From positions 3,844,001 to 3,908,000 of the forward strand of contig CP021238.1 of NCBI GenBank assembly GCA_002291465.1: DNA of 64,000 bases. The letters are read 5' to 3'. Under the pieces are notes generated by a model. That model was not told the origin of the DNA. It saw nothing but the letters and a program-made list of their open reading frames with translations, and did not search any database. This DNA is from Mycobacterium lepraemurium. Its GTDB lineage: Bacteria > Actinomycetota > Actinomycetes > Mycobacteriales > Mycobacteriaceae. This document shows positions 44,755-54,620 of the stretch, piece by piece (the stretch's first letter is position 1; each line of letters begins with the position of its first letter). A program made the position numbers and the translations under genes.

Positions 44755-45120
44755 CTACGCTCCGTGCCAGACCGCCTCGACGTTGTTGCCGTCGGAGTCG
44801 CGCACGAACGCGCCGAAATAGCCGGGGTGGTATTCGGGCCACAGCCGCGGCGGGTGCAGCACCTCGGCGCCCAGCTCGACGGCCGCCCGGTGGAGGGCGC
44901 GCACCGCGTCCTCGTCGGCGGCCTCGAAGGCCAGGTGCACCTCGCGGTTGGGGCCCGCGAGCGCGTCCGAGATCCAAAAGGTCGGCTTGCCCGCGCGGCC
45001 GTAGCCGACGGCTTGCCCCACATCCAGCTGCCGGGAGAAACCCAGGGTGCCCAGCACGGCGTCGTAAAACCACTGAGATTCCGCGTAGTTGGCGCAGTTG
45101 ATTCCCACGTGATCGATCAC
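44755..45120 (-). CDS. Glyoxalase/VOC-family protein
   Basis: 121 aa, a single VOC module. The N-terminal DHVGINCANYAESQWFYDAV has the first metal-type His. HLAFEAADEDAVRALHRAAV and AFVRDSDGNNVEAVWH (conserved Glu before WHG) complete the fold. Substrate unknown. It ends 10 bp before the DinB gene start, so the two were probably one operon for thiol or aldehyde detoxification. Confidence 0.88.
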   Translation of the reverse strand: MIDHVGINCANYAESQWFYDAVLGTLGFSRQLDVGQAVGYGRAGKPTFWISDALAGPNREVHLAFEAADEDAVRALHRAAVELGAEVLHPPRLWPEYHPGYFGAFVRDSDGNNVEAVWHGA

Positions 45121-45167
45121 GGAACAGATCCTGGCACGACCGGCGGGAACGGTCGTAGATTGTTTGA

Positions 45168-46898
45168 ATGACTTACGACCTCATCATCCGCAATGGCAGC
45201 ATCGTCGACGGGCTGGGGGGTGAGCCGTACGTCGGCGACGTGGCGGTGCGCGACGGCGTGATCGCCGCGGTCGGCGCGGTGAACGGGGCCACCGCGAACC
45301 GCGAGATCGACGCCACCGGGCGGCTGGTCACGCCGGGGTTCGTGGACCTGCACACCCACTACGACGGCCAGGCCGTCTGGTCGGAGCGGCTGACCCCGTC
45401 CTCGGCACACGGGGTGACCACCGTGGTGATGGGCAACTGCGGCGTCGGCTTCGCCCCGTGCCACCAGTCCGACCACGACGTGCTGGTCGACGTGATGGCC
45501 GGTGTCGAGGACATCCCCGGCGTCGTGATGACCGACGGTCTGCCGTGGACGTGGGAGACGTTCCCCGAATACCTGGACACCCTCGAGGCCGGCAAGCGTG
45601 ACATCGACGTGGCCGCCTATCTGCCGCATTCGCCGCTGCGGGTGTACGTGATGGGTCAGCGCGGCGCCGACCGGAAGCCGGCCACCGCGGAGGACCTGGC
45701 GAAGATGCGGGCGCTGGCCAAGGAGGCGGTCGAGGTGGGCGCGCTGGGTTTCGCTTCGTCGCGGCTGACCATCCACAAGACCGAAAGTGGTTCTCCCATC
45801 CCGAGTTACGACGCCGCCCGGGAGGAGATCGAGCAGATCGCCCGGGGTGTGGTGGACGGCGGCGGCGGCCTGCTGCAGTTCGTTCCCGACATCCCGGCCG
45901 GCGGCTACCAGCCGGTGCTGCAGACCGTGTTCGACGTCGCCGAGGACGTCGGGCTGCCGCTCACCTTCACCCTCGTCGTTGCCAACTCCGGTGACCCGAC
46001 GTGGCCGGACGCCATCACGATGATCGAGAAGGCCAACGCGGCCGGCGGCGACATCACCGCGCAGCTGTTGCCGCGCCCGATCGGGTTGATCATCGGATTG
46101 CAGTTGAGCGCCAACCCGTTCGTGCTCTACCCCAGCTACCGCGAGATCGCGCACCTGCCGCTGGCCGAGCGGGTCGCACAGATGCTCAAGCCCGAGGTAC
46201 GGGCCCGCATCCTGGCCGACAAGCCCGGCGAGGGCCACCCGATCCTGTACGTGGCCCAGATGTGGGACTGGATCTACCCGCTCGGCGACAACCCCGATTA
46301 CGAGCCCGACCCGTCGACGTCCATCGCGGCCCGGGCCCGTGCCCGCGGCGTGCATCCGATGGAGGAGGCCTACGACCGGCTGCTCGACGACGACGGCCGC
46401 GCCATGCTGCTGGTGGCGACCAGCAACCTGCAGAGCAACTCGCTGGACACCGTCGGGGAGCTGCTGCACCGCGACAATGTGGTGCTGGGTCTGGGCGACG
46501 GCGGCGCGCACTACGGGATGATCTGCGACGCCAGCTACTCGACCTACTTCCTGACGCACTGGGCGCGCGACCGAAAGTCGGGGCGGTTCAGCGTGGCCGA
46601 CGCGGTGCGCCGGCTCACCTCGGTGCCCGCGCGGGTGGCCGGGCTGGGCGACCGCGGCCGCATCGCCGTCGGCTACAAGGCCGACCTCAACGTCATCGAC
46701 CACGCCGCGCTGCGGCTGCACAAGCCGGTGATCAGTCACGACCTGCCGGCCGGCGGGCGGCGCCTGGACCAGACCGCCGACGGCTACGTCGCCACCATCG
46801 TGTCCGGAGAGATCATCGCCGAGAACGGGGTGCCCACCACCGCGCGTCCGGGCAAGTTGGTGCGCGGCCGCCGGCCCGGCCCGGCACCCTTGCGATAA
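45168..46898 (+). CDS. N-acyl-D-amino-acid deacylase-type amidohydrolase
   Basis: 576 aa. Metal-dependent amidohydrolase: GFVDLHTHYDGQAVW (HxH, about 61-63), TTVVMGNCGVGFAP, an Asp near the C-terminus in GLGDGGAHYGMICDASYSTY, and a C-terminal beta-sandwich segment (GYKADLNVIDHAALRL). The enzyme class removes acyl groups from D-amino acids or related amides. It resembles M. tuberculosis Rv2913c. Divergent from the VOC gene by 47 bp. Confidence 0.9.
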   Translation: MTYDLIIRNGSIVDGLGGEPYVGDVAVRDGVIAAVGAVNGATANREIDATGRLVTPGFVDLHTHYDGQAVWSERLTPSSAHGVTTVVMGNCGVGFAPCHQSDHDVLVDVMAGVEDIPGVVMTDGLPWTWETFPEYLDTLEAGKRDIDVAAYLPHSPLRVYVMGQRGADRKPATAEDLAKMRALAKEAVEVGALGFASSRLTIHKTESGSPIPSYDAAREEIEQIARGVVDGGGGLLQFVPDIPAGGYQPVLQTVFDVAEDVGLPLTFTLVVANSGDPTWPDAITMIEKANAAGGDITAQLLPRPIGLIIGLQLSANPFVLYPSYREIAHLPLAERVAQMLKPEVRARILADKPGEGHPILYVAQMWDWIYPLGDNPDYEPDPSTSIAARARARGVHPMEEAYDRLLDDDGRAMLLVATSNLQSNSLDTVGELLHRDNVVLGLGDGGAHYGMICDASYSTYFLTHWARDRKSGRFSVADAVRRLTSVPARVAGLGDRGRIAVGYKADLNVIDHAALRLHKPVISHDLPAGGRRLDQTADGYVATIVSGEIIAENGVPTTARPGKLVRGRRPGPAPLR

Positions 46899-46935
46899 CG
46901 CCCCAAAAGTGGCATATGCCAGCTAAGTTGGGTCC

Positions 46936-47580
46936 GTGACGAACCCGCATTTTGCGTGGTTGCCGCCAGAAGTCAACTCGGCACTAATTTATTCCGGTCC
47001 TGGTCCCGGGCCGCTGCTTGCTGCCGCGGCGGCGTGGGACGGACTGGCCGAGGAGCTGGCGTCGTCGGCACAGTCGTTTTCTTCGGTCACGTCGGATCTG
47101 GCCAGCGGGTCGTGGCAGGGCGCGTCGTCGGCGGCCATGATGACCGTCACCAACCAATACGTGAGCTGGCTGTCCGCGGCCGCCGCGCAGGCCGAGGAGG
47201 TGTCCCACCAGGCCTCGGCCATCGCGACGGTGTTCGAGGTGGCCCTGGCGGCCACCGTGCAGCCCGCCGTAGTGGCCGCCAACCGGGCGTTGGTGCAGGC
47301 GCTGGCCGCCACCAACTGGCTGGGCCAGAACACACCGGCGATCGCCGACATCGAGGCCGCCTACGAGCAGATGTGGGCCTCCGACGTGGCGGCGATGTTC
47401 GGCTACCACGCCGACGCCTCGGCGGCCGTGGCGAAGCTGCCGCCGTGGAACGAGGTGTTGCAGAACCTCGGGTTCTCCAACGCCAGCACCGCCGTCACCC
47501 GCCCGGCCGACTCGGGCGCCGTGGCCCGCGGCTACACCTCGCGCATCGCGGGGTTTCTCGCGCCGCGCGCGCCGCAGTGA
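46936..47580 (+). CDS. Short PPE-family protein
   Basis: 214 aa, GTG start. The PPE domain is clear: [20 protein letters not shown] at the N-terminus, [20 protein letters not shown] (WxG turn, about 57-76) and the four-helix remainder to ~175. Only ~35 residues follow, so there is no long C-terminal repeat domain. PPE proteins are exported by ESX systems with a PE partner, but no PE or ESX gene lies in this window. Confidence 0.93.
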   Translation: MTNPHFAWLPPEVNSALIYSGPGPGPLLAAAAAWDGLAEELASSAQSFSSVTSDLASGSWQGASSAAMMTVTNQYVSWLSAAAAQAEEVSHQASAIATVFEVALAATVQPAVVAANRALVQALAATNWLGQNTPAIADIEAAYEQMWASDVAAMFGYHADASAAVAKLPPWNEVLQNLGFSNASTAVTRPADSGAVARGYTSRIAGFLAPRAPQ

Positions 47581-47605
47581 CGCCGCGCTCCTATCGTGGA
47601 ACATC

Positions 47606-47988
47606 ATGCGCAGCAAGAAGAAGGTCGATCTGCAGGCGCTGGCCGACGCGCTGGTCGACTACCCGTATGCCTACCTGATCACGGTCGATGACGACTACCG
47701 CGCGCACACCGTGACGGTCGAGCCGGCGCTGCGTGAGTCGATCCTGGACGTCGGGCTGATCGGTGACCGCACCCAGCAGAACCTGGCCCGGCCACCCTGC
47801 TGTGGTCGCCGACCGAGCCGGGCGGCTACTCGCTGATCGTCGACGGCACCGCGCAGGTGAGCGAGGCCGGCGACGCGGTTCGGCTGGCGGTGGCGCCCAC
47901 CCGCGCGCTGTTGCACCGCGACGCCGACGCCGCCGACGCCGCCAAGGGCTGTTTGCACGACTGCGTGGTGTTCTCACTGCCGGCCTAG
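47606..47988 (+). pseudogene. Pyridoxamine-oxidase-like flavin/F420 protein, disrupted
   Basis: About 127 codons, split-barrel fold. The first part reads [20 protein letters not shown] and [14 protein letters not shown]. Near 47790 a frame change (net -1 or larger loss) moves the rest ([20 protein letters not shown] to [14 protein letters not shown]) into another frame, ending at the TAG 47986-47988. Such proteins bind FMN or F420; the exact cofactor is unknown. Confidence 0.78.
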
Positions 47989-48008
47989 CGGCCAGTACAG
48001 TCTGATTT

Positions 48009-48564
48009 GTGAGCCGCGTCGCACCCCTTGCCGAGCCGTGGAGCGAAGAAGACGCCGCCGGCATCAACGGCTGGGGCCATCCCGACCGAAGCTACGAGCC
48101 GCTGCTGTTGGTGCGCTGCCTGCAGCGCCATCCGGCGCTGGCCTCCCGGCTGCGTAAGCTCGGCGAATCCCTTTATGTCGCAGCGCTTTTTCCGCCCCGC
48201 ACCCGCACCATCACCATCCTGCGCACCTGCGCGCTAATCGGCTGCGAGTACGAATGGGCAGGCGGCGTTTTGGGGTCCGATCGCCGGGGTCAGCGACGAC
48301 GAGTGCGACGCGCTGGTCACCGGCGGCCCCGCCGACCCGCGCTGGAACCCGGCCGAGCGGACGCTGATCGAGGCGGTCGACGAGCTGGAGCGCACCGGGT
48401 CGTGGTACGAGCAGACCTGGGAACGGCTGGGGCACAACCTGTCTGACGAGCAGCGGATCGAATTGCTCACAGCGGTCGGCTGGTATCGCACCGTCTGCAC
48501 ACTGTGTAACGCGCTGGCGATGCCAGTGGAGGGCTGGATGCGGCGCTTGCCGTCAGCTCGCTGA
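48009..48564 (+). pseudogene. Carboxymuconolactone decarboxylase-like protein, frameshifted
   Basis: About 185 codons, GTG start. The N-terminal half reaches RTITILRTCALIGCEYEW. A +1 insertion near 48262 (TGGGCAGGCGGCG) shifts the frame; the continuation AFWGPIAGVSDDECDALVTG to GWYRTVCTLCNALAMPVEGW ends at the TGA 48562-48564. It is related to the intact CMD protein at 28296. Its end overlaps the convergent SDR by 12 bp. Confidence 0.8.
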
Positions 48565-49374
48565 GCGGTCCCGCTTGAGGGCCGGGTGCTGATTCCTCAA
48601 CAGCGGCAACAGCACTCGTCGCGGCGTGAACTGGAACAGCCGGGTGCTGATCTGGCTGGGTAGGCCGGGTATCACGGTCCCGCGGTCGAGGGCGTCGACC
48701 CCGGCGCGCCGCGCCACCTCCCGCGACGGCTTCCACATGAACTTCGGGAATGCGTCCGCGAAGTCGCGCTCGTCCATGCCGGCGCGCTGCACGAACTCGG
48801 TGCGCACCGGCCCCGGGCACAGCAGCGCGACGGTGACGCCGGTGCCGGCGAGCTCGCCGCGCAGCCCTTGGGTGTAGCTGTTGACGAACGCCTTGCTGGC
48901 CGCGTAGCCGACCTGCCCGGGAAACAGTTGGTAACCCGCGGTCGATCCGACATTGAGGATGGCGCCCCTGCCCCGTGGCACCATCTGCTGGACCGCGCGG
49001 GTGGTCAGGTCGATGACGGCCTCGACGTTGACCCGCACCTGTGCGATCTCTTCGGCGACAAGGGTTTTCGTCACCGCCCCGATGGTGCCGATGCCGGCGT
49101 TGTTGACCAGGACGTCGACGGTGAGCCCGCGGCGGTCGATCTCGTCGAACAGCGCGGCCCGGGCGCCGGGATCTGCGACGTCGCAGGCGATCACCTCGGT
49201 GCGGACGCGGCCGGCGAGCTCGTCGGACAGCTCGCGCAGCCGGTCTTCGCGGCGGGCGACCAGGGTGACGCCGTGGCCGCGGTCGGCCAGCTCGCGGGCG
49301 ATGTCGGCGCCGATGCCCGACGACGCGCCGGTCACGACGGCGGTGCCGGTGGGTGAGGGAGTCGGAAGTGCCAT
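48553..49374 (-). CDS. Short-chain dehydrogenase/reductase
   Basis: 273 aa. [12 protein letters not shown] (about 16-27), NNAGIG near 91, catalytic Ser in LNVGSTAGYQLFPG and YAASKAF (YxxxK) near 155. The length and C-terminal extension after LCPGPVRTEF fit the classical DltE/YqjQ type. NADP preference is suggested by the Arg-Arg after the second strand (LVARREDRL). Substrate unknown. Confidence 0.92.
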   Translation of the reverse strand: MALPTPSPTGTAVVTGASSGIGADIARELADRGHGVTLVARREDRLRELSDELAGRVRTEVIACDVADPGARAALFDEIDRRGLTVDVLVNNAGIGTIGAVTKTLVAEEIAQVRVNVEAVIDLTTRAVQQMVPRGRGAILNVGSTAGYQLFPGQVGYAASKAFVNSYTQGLRGELAGTGVTVALLCPGPVRTEFVQRAGMDERDFADAFPKFMWKPSREVARRAGVDALDRGTVIPGLPSQISTRLFQFTPRRVLLPLLRNQHPALKRDRSAS

Positions 49375-49378
49375 TTGC

Positions 49379-50257
49379 TCACCCTACGGACGCCGAGCGT
49401 GTGGGCTGTGCACGAATTCCGGCGTGCGGACGGACGTAGCCCCCACGCTCGGCGCGCTTGGCCGTGACGCGCTCGACGATCACCTGCGGCCGCGACAACA
49501 TCGCCGCGCTGACTCTGATCACGGCCCAGCCGGCCGCCTCGAGCAACGCGATTCGCTCGATGTCCCAGGCCCGCTGATAGGGATCCTCCCAGTGCTGAAT
49601 CCTGTCGTACTCGACGGCGACCTTCCACTCCCGCCACCCCATGTCCACCCGAACACGCAGCTCTCGCAGCTCGATCTGTGTCTGCGGCTTCGGCAGTCCG
49701 GCCCGCACCAACAGCACCCGCAGCCTGGTCTCCTGCGGAGACTCCGCACCGCCGTCGGCCAGCTCCAGCGAGGCGCACAGCCGGCGAATGCCGCGGGCTC
49801 CCCGGTGCCGGTCGGCGACGGCGTCTGCGGACTTGATGCGTGTCGCGTTGAGTAACGCGTCGAGGATCGGCAGCGCCCCGGCGGCGGGCAGGCCGCAACC
49901 GATGTCGAACGCCGTCCGGGCCGCGGTCGTCACCCGCATTCCAGACACGGTGTCGGCCTCGTCATCGGCCAGCGTGTAGCTGCGCACGAGGATGCCGCGC
50001 TGACCGTGCCGATCCGCGCACATGATTTCCGCGGGCGCGGCCGCATCGAGCCACTTGGTGCCATGGATCGCCGCGGCGGACAAACCGGCCAATGTCGCAC
50101 CGGTCGACAGCCACGCCGCGCGCGCTTTGCCGGCCGCCGTCAGCTCGGCGTCCTTCGCGATGTAGACGTCGCGGAACACCTTGCGATACCGCGTTCGCAG
50201 CTGACTGCGGGTCACCACGCCGCGGTGCAGGGCGTCGCTGCCCAGAAGCGGGGACAT
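49379..50257 (-). CDS. AbiEi-like/DUF559 nuclease-fold protein
   Basis: 292 aa from the ATG at 50257. The N-terminal ~150 residues resemble the AbiEi winged-helix antitoxin family (HRGVVTRSQLRTRYRKVFRD, VYIAKDAELTAAGKARAAWL). The C-terminal part (about 205-275) matches the Vsr-like DUF559 fold: VRVDMGWREWKVAVEYDRIQ supplies the Asp...Glu-x-Asp of a PD-(D/E)XK-type site, followed by AWDIERIALLEAAGWAVIRV. Its last ~25 codons are formed by a 64-bp repeat copy, and a second copy lies just upstream. Role is unknown; no toxin partner is adjacent. Confidence 0.7.
   Translation of the reverse strand: MSPLLGSDALHRGVVTRSQLRTRYRKVFRDVYIAKDAELTAAGKARAAWLSTGATLAGLSAAAIHGTKWLDAAAPAEIMCADRHGQRGILVRSYTLADDEADTVSGMRVTTAARTAFDIGCGLPAAGALPILDALLNATRIKSADAVADRHRGARGIRRLCASLELADGGAESPQETRLRVLLVRAGLPKPQTQIELRELRVRVDMGWREWKVAVEYDRIQHWEDPYQRAWDIERIALLEAAGWAVIRVSAAMLSRPQVIVERVTAKRAERGGYVRPHAGIRAQPTRSASVG
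49391..49454 (-). repeat. 64-bp palindromic repeat, copy A
   Basis: Ends in CGCCGAGCGTG inverted repeats that form a stem. 58 of 64 positions match copy B at 50294-50357 in the same orientation. Copy A lies within the 3' end of the DUF559-type gene and encodes its last residues. Confidence 0.85.
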
Positions 50258-50293
50258 GCCGCCATATTCGCCGCCGCAAACGCGCGGCGGGTG

Positions 50294-50357
50294 CGCCGAG
50301 CGTGGGGCCTGTGCACGAATTCCGGTGTGTGAACGGACATAGCCCCCACGCTCGGCG
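50294..50357 (-). repeat. 64-bp palindromic repeat, copy B
   Basis: Second copy, 37 bp before the start of the DUF559-type gene and 26 bp beyond the groEL2 terminator. It has the same terminal CGCCGAGCGTG inverted repeats. The pair brackets one gene. Confidence 0.85.
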
Positions 50358-50382
50358 AGCGGACACAGGCCCGACGCGGACA

Positions 50383-50420
50383 CGGAAAAGCCCGGCCCCC
50401 AATGGGACCGGGCTTTTCCG
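50383..50420 (-). terminator. groEL2 terminator
   Basis: Perfect 13-bp stem (50383-50395 with 50408-50420) with a 12-nt loop that can pair further, beginning 8 nt after the groEL2 stop. The T-run is inside the descending arm (CTTTTCCG). This is the strongest intrinsic terminator candidate in the window. Confidence 0.8.
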
Positions 50421-50428
50421 TAACGGAC

Positions 50429-52156
<1,728 letters not shown>

Positions 52157-52169
52157 TCACCGTCCCGAC

Positions 52170-52196
52170 CTAGCACTCACTGGTCGTGAGTGCCAA
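52170..52196. promoter_or_regulatory. CIRCE (HrcA) operator, proximal
   Basis: TAGCACTC, 9-nt spacer, GAGTGCCA: eight-base arms with the canonical CIRCE spacing, ~116 bp before the groEL2 start. HrcA repression of groEL genes through CIRCE is established in mycobacteria. Confidence 0.9.
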
Positions 52197-52203
52197 GTAA
52201 TTC

Positions 52204-52230
52204 TTAGCACTCGCCCATGCCGAGTGCAAG
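52204..52230. promoter_or_regulatory. CIRCE (HrcA) operator, distal
   Basis: TTAGCACTC, 9-nt spacer, GAGTGCAAG: a near-perfect CIRCE. Together with the proximal copy it forms the tandem arrangement known upstream of mycobacterial groEL2. The IS element begins only 20 bp further upstream. Confidence 0.92.
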
Positions 52231-52250
52231 AACAGGTCGGAGCGCAACTA

Positions 52251-53377
52251 GTGTCCTGAGTTATTAATTGCAGTCTAGTTGTTAAACTGGGTTGTGCCGA
52301 CGTCTCACGCCGCCGAGATTGTGTTGACCGCTGACGAGCTGGCCGAGTTGGAGGGGTGGGAGCGGTACTGCACGAGTGCAGCTGGATTGGCGATGCGGGC
52401 GCGAATTGTGTTGGCAGCCGCCGATGGTGGCTCGAACACCGAGCTTGCCGACCGGTTGGAAATGTCGATCACCACGGTGCGACGTTGGCGTAATCGGTTC
52501 GCTGAGCGACGCCTGGACGGGTTGGTCGATGAACCCCGTCCGGGTCGACCACGAGTCGTCGGCGATGACCGGATCGAGGCGTTAATCGCCGCAACTTTGG
52601 AGACCACCCCGCCGGATGCCACGCACTAGTCGACGCGCTCGATGGCGTCTCATTTGGGGTTGAGCCAGTCCATGGTGTCGCGGGTGTGGCGTGTGTTCGG
52701 ACTGGCTTCGCATAAACAGGATTCCTGGAAGCTGTCCAAAGATCCGTTGTTCGTGGCCAAGGTTCATGACGTCGTGGGCCTCTATCTCAATCCACCCGAA
52801 CGGGCCTTGGTGCTGTGCGTAGACGAGAAAACCCAGATCCAAGCGCTCAACCGCACCCAGCCGGTCTTTCCGATGCTGCCCGGCACCCCGCAGCGCGCGC
52901 TAGCCATGACTACGTCCGCCACGGCACGTCGAGTCTGTACGCCGCCCTCGATCTCACGACCGGCAAGGTCATCGGCGCCCTGCACTCTCGTCATCGGGCC
53001 ACAGAGTTCCTGGCGTTCTCAAAAAGATCGATGCCGAAGTCCCCGACGACCTCGACGTGCACCTGGTACTCGACAACGCCTCGACGCACAAGACCCCAGC
53101 GGTAAAGCGTTGGCTAACACACCATCCCAGATTCATTCTGCACTTCACCCCGACCAGTTCCTCATGGCTTAACCTCGTCGAACGATGGTTCGCCGAGCTG
53201 ACCACCAAAAAACTGCGCCGCGGCACCCACACCTCAGTCCGCCAACTCAACACCGACATCCGCGCCTGGATCGACACCTGAAACGACAACCCCCGCCCCT
53301 ACCTCTGGACCAAGACCGCCGACCAAATCCTGACCAGCATCGCCAACAACTGCACCCAAATTAATGACTCAAAACAC
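52251..53377 (+). mobile_element. IS630-family insertion element, degenerate
   Basis: 1127 bp bounded by a TA duplication (52249-52250 and 53378-53379), the IS630/Tc1 signature. Imperfect terminal inverted repeats: left GTGTCCTGAGTTATTAATT, right (reversed) GTGTTTTGAGTCATTAATT, about 16 of 19 identical. Inside is one transposase gene, inactivated. It sits between groEL2 and the M24 peptidase. Confidence 0.9.
52294..53377 (+). pseudogene. IS630-type transposase, two nonsense codons and two frameshifts
   Basis: N-terminal HTH (NTELADRLEMSITTVRRWRN) and a DDE domain with LVLCVDEKTQIQAL, VHLVLDNASTHKT and TSSSWLNLVERWFAEL. Lesions: TAG at 52627-52629 in place of the Trp of ATHWSTRSMA; a +2 shift near 52900 after GTPQRA; a -1 shift near 53020 in LAFLKKIDAE; and TGA at 53279-53281 for the Trp in DTWNDNPRPY. 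Both stops are TGG to TAG/TGA transitions. No active enzyme can be produced. The GTG at 52294 is the likely start; the old stop spans the target TA. Confidence 0.92.
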
Positions 53378-54099
53378 TAGCGTCCCGCGACGACGTGCTG
53401 GCGTTCACCAACACCGCGCCGTCGGTCCACCAGGTGGATCTCCAGGATCCAGTGGCAGGTGCGGCCGCGGGGATCGGTGCGGCGCATCGGCTTGTCCGAT
53501 CCGGGCATGATGTACCACTCGATGCCCGGCCCGGCGATCTTCTTGTGCGCGAACTCCCCGATCAGATGGCCGGCGATGTGGCTGCCCCACTCGAACCCCT
53601 CGGCCCGCGCCACCGCGACGACGGCGCCGAACAGCTCGGCCCCGGTGACGTCGGGGTGGCCGGCGAAGTAGTCCCGCCCGGCCTGCCACACCCGCGGCAG
53701 CGCATCGCGAACGGCCTTCTTGTGTGGGTCGTCGCCGAGCAGGAAGGTACGACCGAAGTCGGCCTCCCACTCCTCGAAGACCGGCCCCAGGTCGAGGAAG
53801 ACGATGTCGGCGGCGGCGATCGTGCGGTCCGGCGGGCGCTCCTGGAACGGCTGCAGGGTGTTGGGCCCGGCCCGCACGATCCGCCGGTGCCAGTGCCTGC
53901 GCACCCCGAACATCGCCCCGGCCAGGTCGTGGATCTCGTCCGAGAGCTGCCGCTCGGCGACTCCCGGGCGGATCATGCCGCGCCGCTCGATCTCGTCGAA
54001 CAGCTGCGCCGCCTTGTCCTGGGCGTCCAGCAGCCGCCGCACCCGCACGTCCTCGGAGGCCTCCACCTTGGCGATGCTAACTGGCAGTGTGGACCCCAT
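53377..54099 (-). CDS. M24-family metallopeptidase (aminopeptidase P-like)
   Basis: 240 aa, pita-bread fold. Metal ligands are recognisable: Asp in VFLDLGPV and DFGRTFLLG, His in SHIAGHLIGEF and Glu in ILEIHLVD. It may hydrolyse N-terminal residues or act on creatinine-like amides. The C-terminus after EIHLVD reads RRRGVGERQHVVAGR and ends in a TAG overlapping the IS target TA. The next frame reads AVLVNASTSSRDA, the more family-like end, so a small indel or the IS insertion may have altered the tail. The start overlaps the divergent cupin start. Confidence 0.72.
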   Translation of the reverse strand: MGSTLPVSIAKVEASEDVRVRRLLDAQDKAAQLFDEIERRGMIRPGVAERQLSDEIHDLAGAMFGVRRHWHRRIVRAGPNTLQPFQERPPDRTIAAADIVFLDLGPVFEEWEADFGRTFLLGDDPHKKAVRDALPRVWQAGRDYFAGHPDVTGAELFGAVVAVARAEGFEWGSHIAGHLIGEFAHKKIAGPGIEWYIMPGSDKPMRRTDPRGRTCHWILEIHLVDRRRGVGERQHVVAGR

Positions 54100-54589
54100 G
54101 TCCCTCGTCGTGCCGCCCTACCCGCCCGCTACACGAAAGACCAGCCGGAGACCAGCACCTGGCTCAAGCGGGCCGACGAACCGCCGGACTACCAGACCGC
54201 CGGCGTCAAGTACCACTACCTGGCCAACCAGCAGCACGACACCTCCGGCGACTACGGGTTGTACCGGGTCGACATCGCCCCGGCCGGCGGCGGGCCCGGG
54301 CCGCATTTCCACCGCGCCATGTCCGAGGCGTTCTTAGTGCTCTCCGGCACGATGAAGCTCTACGACGGCACCGAGTGGACCGACGGGCACCAGGGCGACT
54401 TCCTTTACGTCCCGCCCGGCGGGGTGCACGGCTTCCGCAACGAGGCCGACGACCTCGCGTCGATCCTGATGTTGTTCGCGCCCGGCGCCGCGCGAGGCCT
54501 ACTTCGAAGGCTTCGTCGCGCTGGCCGACATGACCGACGAGAAACGCCGGGAATGGTTCGCGCGGCACGACAACTTCTGGGTTCAATAG
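54098..54589 (+). pseudogene. Cupin-domain protein, two frameshifts
   Basis: About 164 codons. The start MSLVVPPYPPA lies in one frame; a -1 shift near 54131 moves to ARYTKDQPETSTWLKRADEP and the cupin core (GPGPHFHRAMSEAFLVLSG, GDFLYVPPGGVHGFRNEADD with metal His/Glu). A +1 near 54492 moves the tail (EAYFEGFVALADMTDEKRRE) to the last frame, ending in TAG 54587-54589. The core cupin motifs are undamaged but not in one frame with either end. Confidence 0.82.
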
Positions 54590-54620
54590 CGCGTCCCGGT
54601 CGATGAGTATGTTGTGGGCC

